DNA of 64,000 bases. It comes from Meloidogyne chitwoodi. Lineage: Eukaryota; Nematoda; Chromadorea; Rhabditida; Meloidogynidae. Both the position numbers and the translations under genes were made by a program. This document shows, piece after piece, positions 27,647 to 40,477 of the stretch (position 1 is the stretch's first letter; every line of letters starts with the position of its first letter). Where the stretch lies: positions 1,488,001 to 1,552,000 of the forward strand of contig JACZZP010000001.1 in the NCBI GenBank assembly GCA_015183035.1, written 5' to 3'. Below the pieces are notes generated by a model that was given only the letters and a program-made list of their open reading frames with translations, was not told the origin of the DNA and searched no databases.

Positions 27647-28905
27647 TTACCATTGAATAACCTTTTTTATTTCTTTTTCTTCTTCTTCATTTTCTTTTTT
27701 AATTTCAATTATTTCCTTTTCTTTAAATTCAAAATTTTTAAAATATTTATTATTTTTATTCCAATCATCTCTTTTTTCTATAAAATTATTATTTATTTTT
27801 TTTAAATTATATAATATCTATTACCTTCTTCTTTATTCTCTTCTTCTTCTAAATTTATATCCATTTTTTTAAATTTATTTTTATTTAAATTATTTTCATT
27901 TGCAGAATTCCATAGACCAAAAATTCCATTTCCTATTTTTAAAAATATTTTAATAAAAATATAATTCTGAAGAAAATAATAATTTTAATTAAATAACCTT
28001 TTTTTATTAATTTATTCCAATCAAATATATTATTTTGATTTTCTTCTTTTTCTTCTTTTATTTTATTATTTTTATCAAAATTATTTGAAAATTTATTAAT
28101 TATTTTTTTAGCTATATTTCCAAATCCATTAAATAATCCTTTCCAATAATATCCAAAACCTTTATTTTTTTCATTATTATTATTTAACCATTTATTTATG
28201 TCTCTATTCTTATTTTCTTCAAACTCATTAATTTTCTGCTCTTCTTCTTTTCTTCTTTCAATATTATATTCACTTACTTCTTCTCTTTTTTCATCTTCCT
28301 CTATTTCATCTTCCTCTCTTTCCTCTTTTTCTTCCTCTATTTCATCTTCTTCTTCCTTCTCTTCTTCTTCCTCTCTTTCATCCTTTTCTTCTCTTTCATC
28401 TTCCTCTCTTTCCTCTTTTTCTTCCTCTATTTCATCTTCTTCTTCCTTCTCTTCTTCTTCCTCTCTTTCATCCTTTTCTTCTCTTTCATCTTCCTCTCTT
28501 TCCTCTTTTTCTTCCTCTATTTCATCTTCTTCTTCCTTCTCTTCTTCTTCTTCTCTTTCATCTTCTTTTTTATCTATTTCTTCAACCTTAACAAATAAAC
28601 TTTCTTCCATTACATCTTTATTATTAACTTCTTTTATTAATTCTTCATCATTAATTTCTTCATTTTCATTTAATTCTTCAATTTTGCTCCATGATTTTTC
28701 AACCTTTTTTGTTTCAATTATTCTTTCTTTTTCATCTTTTATTTCTTTCTCTTGAACTAAAAATATATTTTTATAATTATTTTTTTAATTTTATTTAAAA
28801 ATTACTTTGATTTTCATTTAACAAATAAGCAAAATTAAAAGAAATTTTTATTAATATAATAAAAAATATTAAAAAATTTTGGAAAGATTTTTTTTTACCT
28901 TTCAT
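27647..28905 (-). CDS. secreted glutamate-rich low-complexity protein with 30-residue repeats
   Basis: Spliced minus-strand gene with four exons. It begins with a basic residue cluster and hydrophobic signal sequence (KSFQNFLIFFIILIKISF). A highly acidic protein follows, rich in Glu, Lys and Asp. Its middle holds three near-identical 30-residue repeats of the pattern EEEEEKEEEDEIEEEKEERE. Beyond the repeats lies a less biased part (WLNNNNEKNKGFGYYWKGL, then FGNIAKKIINKFSN) and a second acidic tail ending KKVIQW. No enzyme domain is recognised. In a plant-parasitic nematode, a signal peptide plus low-complexity repeats would make it a candidate gland-secreted protein, but this is speculation. 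It lies 18 bp from the right edge of the outer hAT-like element. Confidence 0.7.
28304..28573. repeat. 90-bp minisatellite, three copies, in coding sequence
   Basis: The C/T-rich block beginning near TCCTCTTTTTCTTCCTC recurs at 28321, 28411 and 28501, an exact 90-bp period. It encodes the 30-residue acidic repeat of the minus-strand secreted protein. The copies are almost identical, implying recent expansion or homogenisation. Confidence 0.85.
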
Positions 28906-29437
28906 TTCAAATAAAATTAATTAAATAATTATTATTTAGCAATTCTTTAAATAAATGAAAGGCTAAAGTTTTATTAATTTTATTTAAAAATAGCTAAACA
29001 AATAAAATTATTTTTTTTTTAATTTACGTATTTATTTATAATATTCTCGTGATAGAAATTAAACTTTTTTTCAATTAAAATAAAATTTAGCTAAATTTTT
29101 TAGTTATGATGATTAGATTATTTTATTTTAAAATTTAATAATTAGTAGAATTACTTTAATTTTTTCTAATAAAAAAACAATTTTACATTTAGAATATTTT
29201 TTATTTATTTTTTAATGTTTAATAAAATAAAGATATTTTAAAATTAAATTTATAAATATTTAAAAAAAGTTTAAGTTTTGTCGTATTTTTTAAAACAAAA
29301 AAATTATTATTCATTTTTAAAAAAATATGATAAATATTTATTGTGGAAAATAGTATGTACATAATATAATTAATTAATTATATAAAAATATAAGTAATAA
29401 TTGACAAAAAAATATATTTTAATTATAAAAGATTTAT
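28906..29437. other. AT-rich spacer, nothing recognised
   Basis: About 530 bp of low-complexity A/T between two minus-strand genes. It presumably holds the promoter of the glutamate-rich protein gene and the 3' end of the RGS gene. No repeat, RNA or open frame could be supported. Confidence 0.5.
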
Positions 29438-32400
29438 TTATTCTCGAATATTAGGAATTTGTAAATTAATAGGCGAAACAGGTGAACAAGTATTACGTCT
29501 AACATAACGTTCAGAACCTCCTAATTTAGGTGAAAGTGATGGAGATCTACTTGCTTTTGTTATTTTATTATTAATACTTCCATTACTTTTTGTTGAAGAA
29601 ATACGAAGAAGACCATTAGATGATGATCTAGGCTTATCACCAAAATTTGAAAAATCATCCAATAAATCCAAATATTGTTCAGATTTTAAAAATCTTTTAA
29701 AGAAAAATTAATTAAATAAATAAAAATATATAAAATCTTTTTTTATTTAAAATTAACCTTGAATAACTATCTTTAGACATTAATTGTTCTATTTTACTCT
29801 GGGCCAAATTAAAAATATCTGTTCGCAATGGAACACTTTGTAATCCATTTTTTGTTTTCATTCTTGTTTCACTATCTAAATTTACCTAAAAAAAATAAAA
29901 ATTAATTAATTTATTTAATTATACTTCTTTAGGTGCTAATTCTTTAATATAAGTATCAAATATATATTGAGCTTTTTGTAAAGTTTGTTTTTTTGAATCT
30001 TTCATTTGTTTAAAATTTTCAACATCTAACCAAAAATCAAGATTTTCTTCACTAAATTCACTTTTAAGAAATTCACGAAAAAGCATACATCCATCTATTT
30101 AAAAAAAAAATAAATAAAATTATATTAATATTTTTATTAATTTAATTAATTTAATTACATTTATGACAAAGTAAAGTAAAAAAATCTTCTTGCCAAAGAC
30201 GGCATTCCTCTTTTGATGGACAAAGAATTGAAGCAGATAAACTAAAATCTAATTTGCTTTTTAAAAAATATAAAGTTCTTCCAATTGGTCCTCTTAAATT
30301 TAAAAAAATTAAAAAATAAATTATTTTAATTTACAATTGATTTTTTCTTTGAATTTTATCAGTTAAAGGTACTGTTGTTGTTATAGAATTTCTTTTATTA
30401 TTATTATTAATTTTATTTTGTCTTATAGAAGAAGGTATTATTATTTGTTGTTGTTGTTGTTGTAATGAATTTGTAAAAGAAGAAATTCTACGAATATTAT
30501 TATTTTCTTTTTTTTCTTTATTTAAAGGTGTTAATTCTGTTGAAGATGATAATGATGATGAATATAATATTAATTTATTATTATTATTATTTTCTAATTG
30601 TTTTGATAAAAAAGGACGAGAAGAACAATTTAAAGAAGTACTTTCATTATTATTATTAAATGAATCTATATTTACATCAATTGAAGAAGTTAAAATAGAT
30701 GAAGTAAAATCAGAACTATCTAAAATATATTTAATTAATTAATTAATTTATTTATTTATATTACCAGCTATTATTTGTTGTTGTAAAGCTCTTCTTTTAC
30801 AATTAACTTCAGATTGGGAAGAAGAAGAATTAGAACAATTAATAATTTCTTTATTATTATTTTTAATTGCTATTTTTTTATTTTTACAAAAATTAGAATT
30901 TTTAATAAAATTTGGTCTTCCTAAAGTTGAAGAAATTATTGGAGGAGCCCATTCTGGTTCACTCATCATCTAATTAAAATTAAATTTAATTAATTTAATT
31001 ATATTTATTTTAAATTTAATTAATTAATTAATTAAGTTAGAAAAGTGAAAATATTTTTAAATATATTTATGTGATATAAATAAATAAAAATGCCAGGATA
31101 TATGCAAATTGACAGATAAAGGACATTTATGTAAAAAAAGGCCACATCTGTTCTTATATAAAAAAATTTTTATTTTTTCCTCTTTGGGTAAAATCCTTTC
31201 AAATTTTCATTTAAATATATTTTCTTTTTAAGCCAATTTATTTTTTTTCCAAAGTAGTTAACGGTTTAAAATATTTTATTTAAAAAAATGAATTAAAGCT
31301 AATGAATTGCTAGAAAAAAATTGAGGGAGTTTTGTTATAAATAGAGAAAAAGCGATTAATTTAATATTTTTATATATATTTTAAAAGGAAGAATTTAATT
31401 ACAAAAAAAATTAATTTTCTTTAATTAAAAAAATTATTATTTTGACTTAAAGGATAATTTTTTACTTTTATATATTTTTTATTAAAAAATAAAGAAATAA
31501 ATTAGGCCATTTTATATAAAGTCAGCTCTCTAATTAATTATATTTAATGCAGAGATATTAAATCTCTTCTTATTTAATAATATAGGGGTATCAACATTTT
31601 AAAGTTTAGACTAATTAACTGTACTTTAATTAATGTTTTTCTAAATATATAATTTAAATAGAAAAAATAAAATAATTAAAATTAAGAAATAATAATAATT
31701 GTTAGTAAATATTAATTATTTTTGTCATAAATAATATAATTTACTTTATTATAAAATTTAAAAAAATATTTTAAAGAATTAAAATAAAATTAATATGAAA
31801 ATTAATATTTAAAAAAAGGCACAGGTGAATATTAAAATATTTTTTATATAATTATAATAAAAATATAAATATTATTTTAATAAATTATTAAAAAAGGAAG
31901 TAAAGTTTAAATAAATTTAAAATAATAAAAAGAACAATTATACACAAGGGAATGTTTTTTTAAATATTTAAAAAAAAGTTAAAAAATATTTGATAATAAA
32001 TGGCTTAAAAATGTTTTTACAAAAAAATTTGTTAAAAAAGAAAGATAAAAAAATAAAACTTTTTTTGTTTAAATTTAGATGAACAATAATATTTTCTTAA
32101 AAAATATAAATAAATACCCTTGGGTGAAAGAAGAAATAAACAAATAAGAAAATTAGAAGAATATTTGAAGTAGTTGAAAATATGTCATGTCTAAAAGAAT
32201 ATTTTTAAATTTTTTATTTGGCATTTTTAACTTTTCTTTTTTTTCTTTACGTCAGAAAATGTTTTTTTTAATAAAAAAACGAAAGAAAATATATTATAAG
32301 AGTTTTTAAAGAAGGAAATGACCTTTTTTTAGTATAAATAAATAAAGGATATATTTTCCTAAAAAAGAAGAAAAAGTTTGTGGAAATTAAAAATAAGAAA

Positions 32401-35375
32401 TACCTAAATTTATTAAAAAATAAAAAGGAAAATGTCTAAAAAATTACCTAAAAAATAATTTTATATATTTTAATTTCTAAATATAAATATATTAAAAATA
32501 TTAAAATTTTTAATTAAATATATTTTTGAATTTTTTAGATAATCTTTAAAAAAAAGATAAAAGTTTAGAAGTCAAATTAAGAAAAAATAATATATTTTTA
32601 AATACACTAGGGATTAAATATAAACAAAAATGGAAAAAAATTATTTAAAAAATTTAAATTAAAAAAATTAAAAATTACTTTGTTCCCCTAGTAATCTTAA
32701 AAATATAAAAGTTTATTAAAAATAATAATTTTAATAAATTAATTAGTCTATTTATATATCTTTTTTTTTAATTAAAAAATAAAAAAAGAAATAATTTTAA
32801 AAAATTAAACAGTTGTTTTTTTTAATATTTTTTTAAATAAATTTGTGGTTAGATTTATGTCAAAAAATAATTATTATTTTTAATAAATGAAAAGAAAATA
32901 ATATTTTTATTTAATTAAATATAAATAAATTAATTAAAATAAAAAATGACGTTTATTTAAATAAATTAATGTTTTATAATTTATTTTTATTTATGACCTT
33001 TTAAAAAAACTAGAAAAAAATAATAAATAAAAAAAAAGAAATTAGTCATAAAAAAGTATTAAAAATATCAAAAAAACTTGAACATTTTTAGTTATTTTTT
33101 TATTAATTATTATTTAAAAAAAAAAAGAGTGGGCGAAGGAAAAAAATGAATATATTTTAATTTTAAATATTAAATTTACTTTAAATGGTGATCCAAAAGA
33201 AGAATTACTGGAAATAGAAGAACAACCAGTAATACCAATTTCATCATAATATTTTCTATGAAGAATATTATTTTGACTTAAATGGCTTTGCTGTCCAAGT
33301 TTATCAGGTAAAAGAAAAAAACCACCTTCACAAACCTTACAAAATAATAAAAAATTAAAAATTAAATTAAAAAACTTGAATAGATTGTTGTCTTCCTTTT
33401 AATTTTATATTTTGTTGTTGTTTAGATATTCGAAAAAATTTTCGTAAAGAAAAACTCATTCTTCCCAACAATTCAGCAGCACTTTAAAAAATATATTTAA
33501 AAATAATTAAATTAATTAATTAAAATTAACGGTGCAATAGTAGCAGAAGGAGAAGCAAAAGTTGTTGTGTAAAGAGAAAGTCCTAATTTATCTCCATATT
33601 GTAAATGTATTTGTCCAATTTTAAATTGAAAATCATCAAAAAATTCAGGCCAATTTGTATCACGAACTTCACTAGTTAATTTATAACAAAAACGATTATC
33701 ATATTTTGAACGTTTTCGATTAGAAGGACTACGACGAATTTCAACCTTTTTAAAAATAAATTAAATTAATTAATTAAATTAAATTAAAAAATATATTTAC
33801 TTTAACATAACAAGAAGAAGGTGAATTCTCTAAAAATAAAGTTCCATTACGAACATGAACAAATAATAAAGAAGTACCAATAACAGATATTTGAATAAAA
33901 AGAATACCTAAAATAATAAATTAAATTAAAATAAAATTAATTAATTAAATTAACCTTTAATTCCAAAACTTTTAGCTAAAGCAGAAGGTAAATTAAATTG
34001 TTCAGGACGAGCAGTCATTTTTGATGAAGATAATAATTGTTGAGGAAAAAAAGGATCAAATAAACTTCTAGGTTGTGGATCTAATGAAATAACTTGTTTA
34101 TGTGACTAAAAATAAAATAAAATAATTAATTTAATTAATTTAATTAAACCATAATATTATTATTTATTAATTTATTTTGTTTTTGTTTAATATTATTAGG
34201 TAATAAACAATGTAAATTAGCTAAAGTTGAAGTTTTTAAAGGATGCCATTCTCTATCAATTAATTGAAGTGGTCTAGGTAATGGAGGAATATCAAAATCT
34301 TCATTTGGATTTGGTGGTCGAGGTAAAACTGGAGAAATTGCCTTTAAAACAAATTAATTAATTAAATAAATAAATAAATAATTAAATTAATTAATTAATT
34401 AAATAAATAAATATTTACTTTAACCATTTCAAGTGTTGGAATTCTTTGTGGTGTTTTTTGTTTTAATTTATTATTATTTAATTTATTATTATTTTTAATA
34501 TAATAATTATTTCTTTTTTGATTAATTTCTTCTTTTAATAATTCAGAATCATTTAAAGAAAGAGAAGAATTATTTGGATATATTGTTGATAATGATGGAT
34601 ATTTACCAAATCTAAAATTAAAATAATTAATTAAACTCTTTTACTATTTTTATTTATAAAATAAATAATTTAAAAATTAAAACAAAAATAATAAAATAAC
34701 TTTAATTAATTAAAAAAAAAAATTATTATATTAATAAATAATAAACAGAGAATAGGTTTAAATTAAATAATTCCCTCTATTAATATCTCAATCTAATAAA
34801 AATAAATTCTTTTTTATTTATTTATTTATTTAAACTAATAAATACTTATATCTTTATTTAATATCAAATGTTTTGGCCATCTGTACAAATAATAATTTAA
34901 TTGATATTTTACCTAATCATTTTATTATTATTTTCTTCAATTATTTTTAATTTTCTATTATTTTGAGAATAACGACAAATTTCTGAATCAGATGTTGTTA
35001 AATCCTCAGAACTACTAAAAGAATTTTTATTTCTCCAATAAAAATCATTATCCAAAAATTCAGAATCATAAATTAAATCATCAAATTCAATTGGTTTTCC
35101 TTTAATATATTTATTATTTTCTCCTTTTTTTGACAAATTATTATTATTTTCTTTTGAAGAAGATAAATTTTGAACTTTAAAAATAAAAATATATTTTTAT
35201 TAAAAGAAAAGAAAAACAAACGGCTAATTGGTTGTGATCTAAATTCAAGACTTATTGGCTGTGAAAGTGAAGAAGAAGCAGTACCAGAAGAACAATAATA
35301 TTCTGGTGGTGAATTCATTCTTTTTCCTTTTAAATTATTATTATTTTTTGCAAATTTTTGATAATATTCACGCAT
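29438..35375 (-). CDS. RGS-domain protein with C2-like region (RGS-7/RGS3-like)
   Basis: GTPase-activating regulator of heterotrimeric G-protein signalling. The RGS box is encoded at about 29650-30250: WQEDFFTLLCHKYGCMLFRE, then EFSEENLDFWLDVENFK, then the end of the bundle at DSYSRFLKSEQYLDLL. The basic Ser-rich C-terminus ends INLQIPNIRE. An upstream C2-like beta-sandwich (about 33450-34020) contains LFVHVRNGTLF, a basic RRSPSNRKRSKYD segment, and FQFKIGQIHLQYGDKLGLSL. C2 plus RGS matches nematode RGS-7 and vertebrate RGS3. Linkers are rich in Asn/Ser, with a short polyQ at about 30447-30461. A 2.2-kb intron (30970-33190) splits the C2 part from the RGS part. The exon after it opens with MMSEPEW, so an internal promoter could give a short RGS-only isoform. 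Confidence 0.85.
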
Positions 35376-36846
35376 ATTTATTTATTTATTTTGTTGTTTT
35401 AATAAATTTATAAAATTTAAATAAATATATTTTAGAGATAATTTGAGGTAATTAATTTATTTTTAAAAATATTTTTTTATTTAAAAATTGTATAATGTTT
35501 TCTTTAAAAATAAATAATTTGTTTTGTATCTTAAATTTTAATAAAAATAAAATATATAAAAAAGGGATTAAATTATTTTTATTTAAAATATTTTGTAGTT
35601 TTTAGAAATTATTTTTATAAATAATATATTTTATTTATTTTTATTAGTTTTTTAGAGGTATTACAGCCTAATCTACACATTTTTAATATTTTGTAAAATT
35701 ATGAAAAGATGAGCAACAAAATTATATATTTTTGAATAAAAAAATAATAATTTTGATGAATATAAAGAGAAAAAAATTATAGAAAAAATATTTTTGGACT
35801 GTTATAAAGAGAGGGGATTAAAGGCCTTTCATTTTTACAAATTTGGGCAAAGGCGAAAAAGGCATTAAAATTAGTAAAAATAAGAATAAATTAATAGAGA
35901 AAAAGAGAAAAATAATTAAAAAATGTATTAATATTTTTAGAAAATTAATAATTAATGTTTTTTTATTCTTTTTTAAATAAAATAAAAAATTAAATTGTAG
36001 TAAATCCTCAAGTAAAATTGAGTAAAAAATTATAATTTTAATTTAATTTTTTTTGAAGGTCGCTATTGTAGATAGAATAAAGAAAAAATAAAATAATAAA
36101 TTATTTAAATAATTTTTTTTCAAAAGTTTATTTATCGTTCATTTTATTTTCTTTCTTTCTCAAATTTAAGCATTATTTCCCTTAAGCAAGCAATAAATAT
36201 TATTTAAAAAAACAAAGAAAATAAAAATAATTTAAATATTCTTCCCTCAAAAAACTATTTTTATTACTTTTTTAAGTTACAAAAAAATATATTTTATTTT
36301 TCTCTGTTCTTTTTTAGGTTTTTATTAGTAAAATAATAATAAATTCTGTGCGCAGGTGCCGGTCCTTGTGTTATAAATATTATTTTAAATTGAGAGAGAG
36401 AGAGAGAGAATATTTTAAATGGATATTCTTTGTAATAAAAAAATAAAATATATTTAGAAGTAATTTATTTATTTATAAATATATTTTTAAATTGAAAAAA
36501 AAGACAGATGGCCAAATATTCAAGGGTTTTATCTCATATAAATATAAAATAATATTTAATTGTTTCTTTTGATTAAATTAAAATAAATCAATAATATTTT
36601 GAAAAAAATAAATTAGATCAAAACTTAACAAAAATAATATTTCAAAAAATCATTGTACTTTTCTTTTATACCCGAAAAGTCCTTAAGTTAAAATATTTTT
36701 GTATACAGAGAACTAGGAAAATAGAGGAATAAATAATTAGGCAATATTATATTTATAATTGACAACTATTTATAAAGTTTTTTTGAAGAGAGAATACAAA
36801 TAGCTCAGAATTATGAATTTGAAAAACACTGGCAAATATTGTTGAT
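35376..36846. other. AT-rich intergenic region
   Basis: Upstream of the RGS gene. Low-complexity A/T with a short (GA)n run at about 36390-36409. No supportable gene. It probably contains the RGS promoter. Confidence 0.5.
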
Positions 36847-37410
36847 CGGGGTTGCCGCGGGTTACCCGAAACCCGACCCGATCTTTCCAACATTACTCGA
36901 TACCCGACATTTCAAATATTTTCTCTCATTTTATTTCTCCTTTACTTAATTGACTTATTGCATGAAGGAAAGGAGAAATACTAAAGGGGAAGATTTATAT
37001 TTATTTTAAATTGTTTTAATTTAATGGGTTTATTGGTTAATGATTTGGCCTATTTATTAAAAATAAGTTAGGTTCGATTCCTACAATTGGAGTGAAATAT
37101 TGTTTTGATTAATCACCGCTGGTTGTATTTTTCGTTTGTTTTGAACTTTTTTAAATAAATTAAAGGTCCTATATTTTCGCATGCGATGCAACAAAAGTTA
37201 ATTTTTGGCAACTAACATGCAATAATTTTCAAAATTTTCGTCTGCGACGCTTAAGAGTGAATTTTTTTGCAAAAGAATGTAAAAAACCTATGCCAATAAA
37301 AGAGGTGAATTGTTGGCTGCAGGAGCATAAAAAATCTTTAAAATTTTTCCTGCGGCGCAAAACTACCCGAAACCCGACCCGACATTTGAGCTCAACCCAC
37401 GGCAAGCCTG
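36847..37410. mobile_element. 564-bp hAT-like MITE with 8-bp target duplication
   Basis: The left end reads CGGGGTTGCCGCGGGTT and the right end, read inward, CAGGCTTGCCGTGGGTT: 17 bp with three mismatches and the CAGG-type start common in hAT elements. It is flanked by an exact duplication TTGTTGAT (36839-36846 and 37411-37418). The subterminal word TACCCGAAACCCGACCCGA occurs in direct orientation near both ends (36863 and 37364). No coding capacity. The interior (37185-37260) carries a motif shared, inverted, with the MITE at 26610-27601. Confidence 0.8.
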
Positions 37411-37418
37411 TTGTTGAT

Positions 37419-38633
37419 TTTATTTCTCAAAAATAATTACTTAATTTCTCTTTATATTTTGAGAAAATAAATATTATCTAAATTGCCGACAAAACTTTCT
37501 TACTTTTGTGGGAATAACAAAAAAGTACCAAAATCATAGTCCATCACCTAATTAAATTAAATTGGTACACATAAAAAATCCCAAAAAATTGAAAAACTTA
37601 TGAATAAAAAAAGAATTGATTTTTATAGGGTATTAATTGATTAATTGGAATAAATAAAACAAAAGATAATATTATCTTTAATATATTTAAATAATAAATA
37701 ATTATATATTTTAATGTATTTATATCCGAGTATTTTATTTTATTTAAGTGTTATTATTCACATTTTTTACAAAAAAAATATTTATTTTTAATAAATAAAA
37801 TATCTCACAAACGTTAAAAATATTTAGTAGTTCCATATATTTATTTTAGTTTTTTTCTAGAGAAATAACCCCCTAATAAATAAAAGGTCAAAGGATTAAA
37901 CAATTATTTTTTATTAAAAGAATAAAGAAACTCAAAATAAATAAATAAATAAAAATACCGCCAAACTAAAATAAATTTTTTTATTTAAAGAAAAAAAATA
38001 AATAAATAAAATATATTGTTTTTTTTAAGTTTTTCCCCCAAGAGAATCTAAATTGAATATATTTTTTTATTTTGGACTTTTTTTGAAAAATTTATAAAAG
38101 AATAAATAAATATAAAATTTAACAAAAATATATTTATTTCTATATAGACCTAAAAAAAACCTACTAATGTGACTAAAAAAAATTAAGGCTCTTTAACGGA
38201 TAGAGTTAGAGGTCTGAAAGTTTGACATCTTGCTGGGTACTTTTTATGGGGCATCAGGAAAAATTATGAAATCGATGGTACCATGGTTCCTTGGTACCTA
38301 AATCGCGTTGGTCACATGGATATCTCGGAAACGAGGGCAGATAGCGAAAAAGTTCCAACGGTAGGATTTTAAGTTGGAACAATTAGATATACGTAGGAAA
38401 AAACTCGGATTCGAATTTCGGATTTGAAGGGTAGTTATTGCTCTACAAAAATTCAAAATCCCGAAATTTTTTGAGATTTAAAAAATTGAAAAACCTTTAA
38501 GGTATATCAATCAGTTGAGAGTGACCTGTCATAAAAGAAGAGAGAAAATGTGAAGCAAAGTTTCTGAAGCAAGGGTAAAAAGTGAAGCAAGGTTTTGAAA
38601 CAGGGGAAATTGAAGCAAAGTTATGAAGCAATG
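37419..38633. other. intergenic region, no gene seen
   Basis: Mostly A/T-rich. 38200-38420 is more balanced in composition (with GATGGTACCATGGTTCCTTG, a GGTACC-containing imperfect palindrome) and may be an old repeat. Just before the satellite, GTGAAGCAAAG-like words repeat at about 38550-38630. Confidence 0.4.
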
Positions 38634-39885
38634 TACAAATACAAATTTACAAAATTACAATTGTACAAAAGTACAATTGTACAAAAGTATAAATTGTACA
38701 AAAGTGCAATTATACAAATGTACAAAAGTGCAATTGTACAAATGTACAAAAGTGCAATTGTACAATTTACAATTGTACAAAAGTACAATTGTACAAAAGT
38801 ATAAATTGTACAAAAGTGCAATTATACAAATGTACAAAAGTGCAATTGTACAAATGTACAAAAGTGCAATTGTACAAATGTACAAAAGTGCAATTGTACA
38901 ATTTACAAAAGTACAAATGTGCAAATTACAAAAGTACAAATGTGCAAAAGTACAATTGTACAAAATTACAATTGTGCAAATGTACAAAAGTGCAATTGTA
39001 CAAATGTACAAAAGTGCAATTGTACAATTTACAAAAGTACAAATGTGCAAATTACAAAAGTACAAATGTGCAAAAGTACAATTGTACAAAATTACAATTG
39101 TGCAAATGTACAAAAGTGCAATTGTACAATTTACAAAAGTACAAATGTGCAAAAGTACAAAAGTACAAGTGTGCAAAAGTACAATTGTACAAAATTACAA
39201 TTGTGCAAATGTACAATTGTACAAAAGTACAATTGTACAAAAGTGCAATTGTACAAAATTACAATTGTGCAAATGTACAAAAGTACAATTGTACAAAAGT
39301 GCAATTATACAAATGTACAAAAGTGCAATTGTACAAATGTACAAAAGTGCAATTGTACAATTTACAAAAGTACAAATGTGCAAATTACAAAAGTACAAAT
39401 GTGCAAAAGTACAAATGTACAAAAGTGCAATTGTACAAATGTACAAAAGTGCAATTGTACAATTTACAAAAGTACAAATGTGCAAATTACAAAAGTACAA
39501 ATGTGCAAAAGTACAATTGTACAAAATTACAATTGTGCAAATGTACAATTGTACAAAAGTACAATTGTACAAAAGTACAAAAGTGCAATTATACAATTTA
39601 CAAAAGTACAAATGTGCAAATTACAAAAGTGGAATTGTAAAAATTTACAAAAGTACAAATGTGCAAAAGTACAAGTGTGCAAAAGTACAATTGTACAAAA
39701 TTACAATTGTGCAAATGTACAATTGTACAAAAGTACAATTGTACAAAAGTACAATTGTACAAAAGTACAATTGTACAAAATCACAATTATACAAAAGCAC
39801 AATTGTACAAAATTACAAAAGACTGATTACAAAAATCAAATGTAAAAAGTGCAATTGTACATCAACACAATTGTACAAAAGACAA
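38634..39885. repeat. satellite array of 8-bp words (GTRCAAWW family)
   Basis: About 1.25 kb built almost entirely from octamers GTACAAAA, GTACAAAT, GTGCAATT, GTACAATT, GTGCAAAT and GTGCAAAA, with occasional 7-mers such as TACAAAA. Common higher-order units are 16 and 24 bp. Several words overlap palindromes (TGTACA, CAATTG, TTGTACAA). Because 8 is not a multiple of 3 and no word contains a stop in any register, all three forward frames and much of the reverse strand stay open. The long ORFs here are therefore artefacts of the repeat. Confidence 0.9.
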
Positions 39886-40477
39886 TTACCCCATAAGTCG
39901 TTTTTAAGAAAAAATTTTTTTCAAAACTTTTCCAAAGGGTACCCCTGTTGGAATATTTTTGAAAATTTCTATAGACCTTAACTTAGCCAGTTTTGGGTGA
40001 ATTTGAATGAAACAAAGTTTATTAAATAAAACAAAAATTAGATATTTTTTTAGTGAAGAAAAAGTTGACAAGTATTAGGGTTAGGGTAAGTTAGACAGAT
40101 TTTTTGAAAATTCGAAATTTTTCTGTTTTTTTTGAAATTTTTTGGGATTTTTCCATAGAATTGGATTTGAAAGTATTTTTATAAAATAAAGCATAATTTT
40201 TAACACCTAATAAAATTTTAAAATTTTCAAAAAAGGTTACTTTTGAAAAAGTTATGAATTTTTGAAATTTTTGGCATAATATCCAATGAAATTTTGAGAC
40301 AAAAAATGGTCGATCACAAAAATGAAGCCAAGAGGTCAAATGATATATCATTTGAAAGCCCTCGACGAGGTGATTCCAAAAATATTTTTTGTAAATTTTT
40401 TAGGTCAATTTTGACAAAGTTGCTGGGGTTTGAAAGTCCAGATGTGAGGGTTATGATGAAACCCATATGAAATGTAG
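39886..40477. other. unique-looking spacer between two satellites
   Basis: No supportable gene. Contains TTAGGGTTAGGG-like sequence (40076-40086), only about two telomere-like units and not evidence of a telomere. Confidence 0.4.

Noticed and set aside
28198..28755. Plus-strand Ser/Leu/Phe-rich frame of 185 codons
   Set aside because: Reverse complement of the acidic repeat gene. The minus-strand reading has a signal sequence and consistent splicing.
38595..39981. Long open frames of up to 452 codons in several frames on both strands
   Set aside because: They are produced by the 8-bp satellite, whose words contain no stop in any register. Composition is only Lys/Tyr/Gln/Val/Cys/Asn/Thr repeats and all frames are open at once.
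40070..40090. Telomere-like repeat
   Set aside because: Only about two TTAGGG units; not an array.
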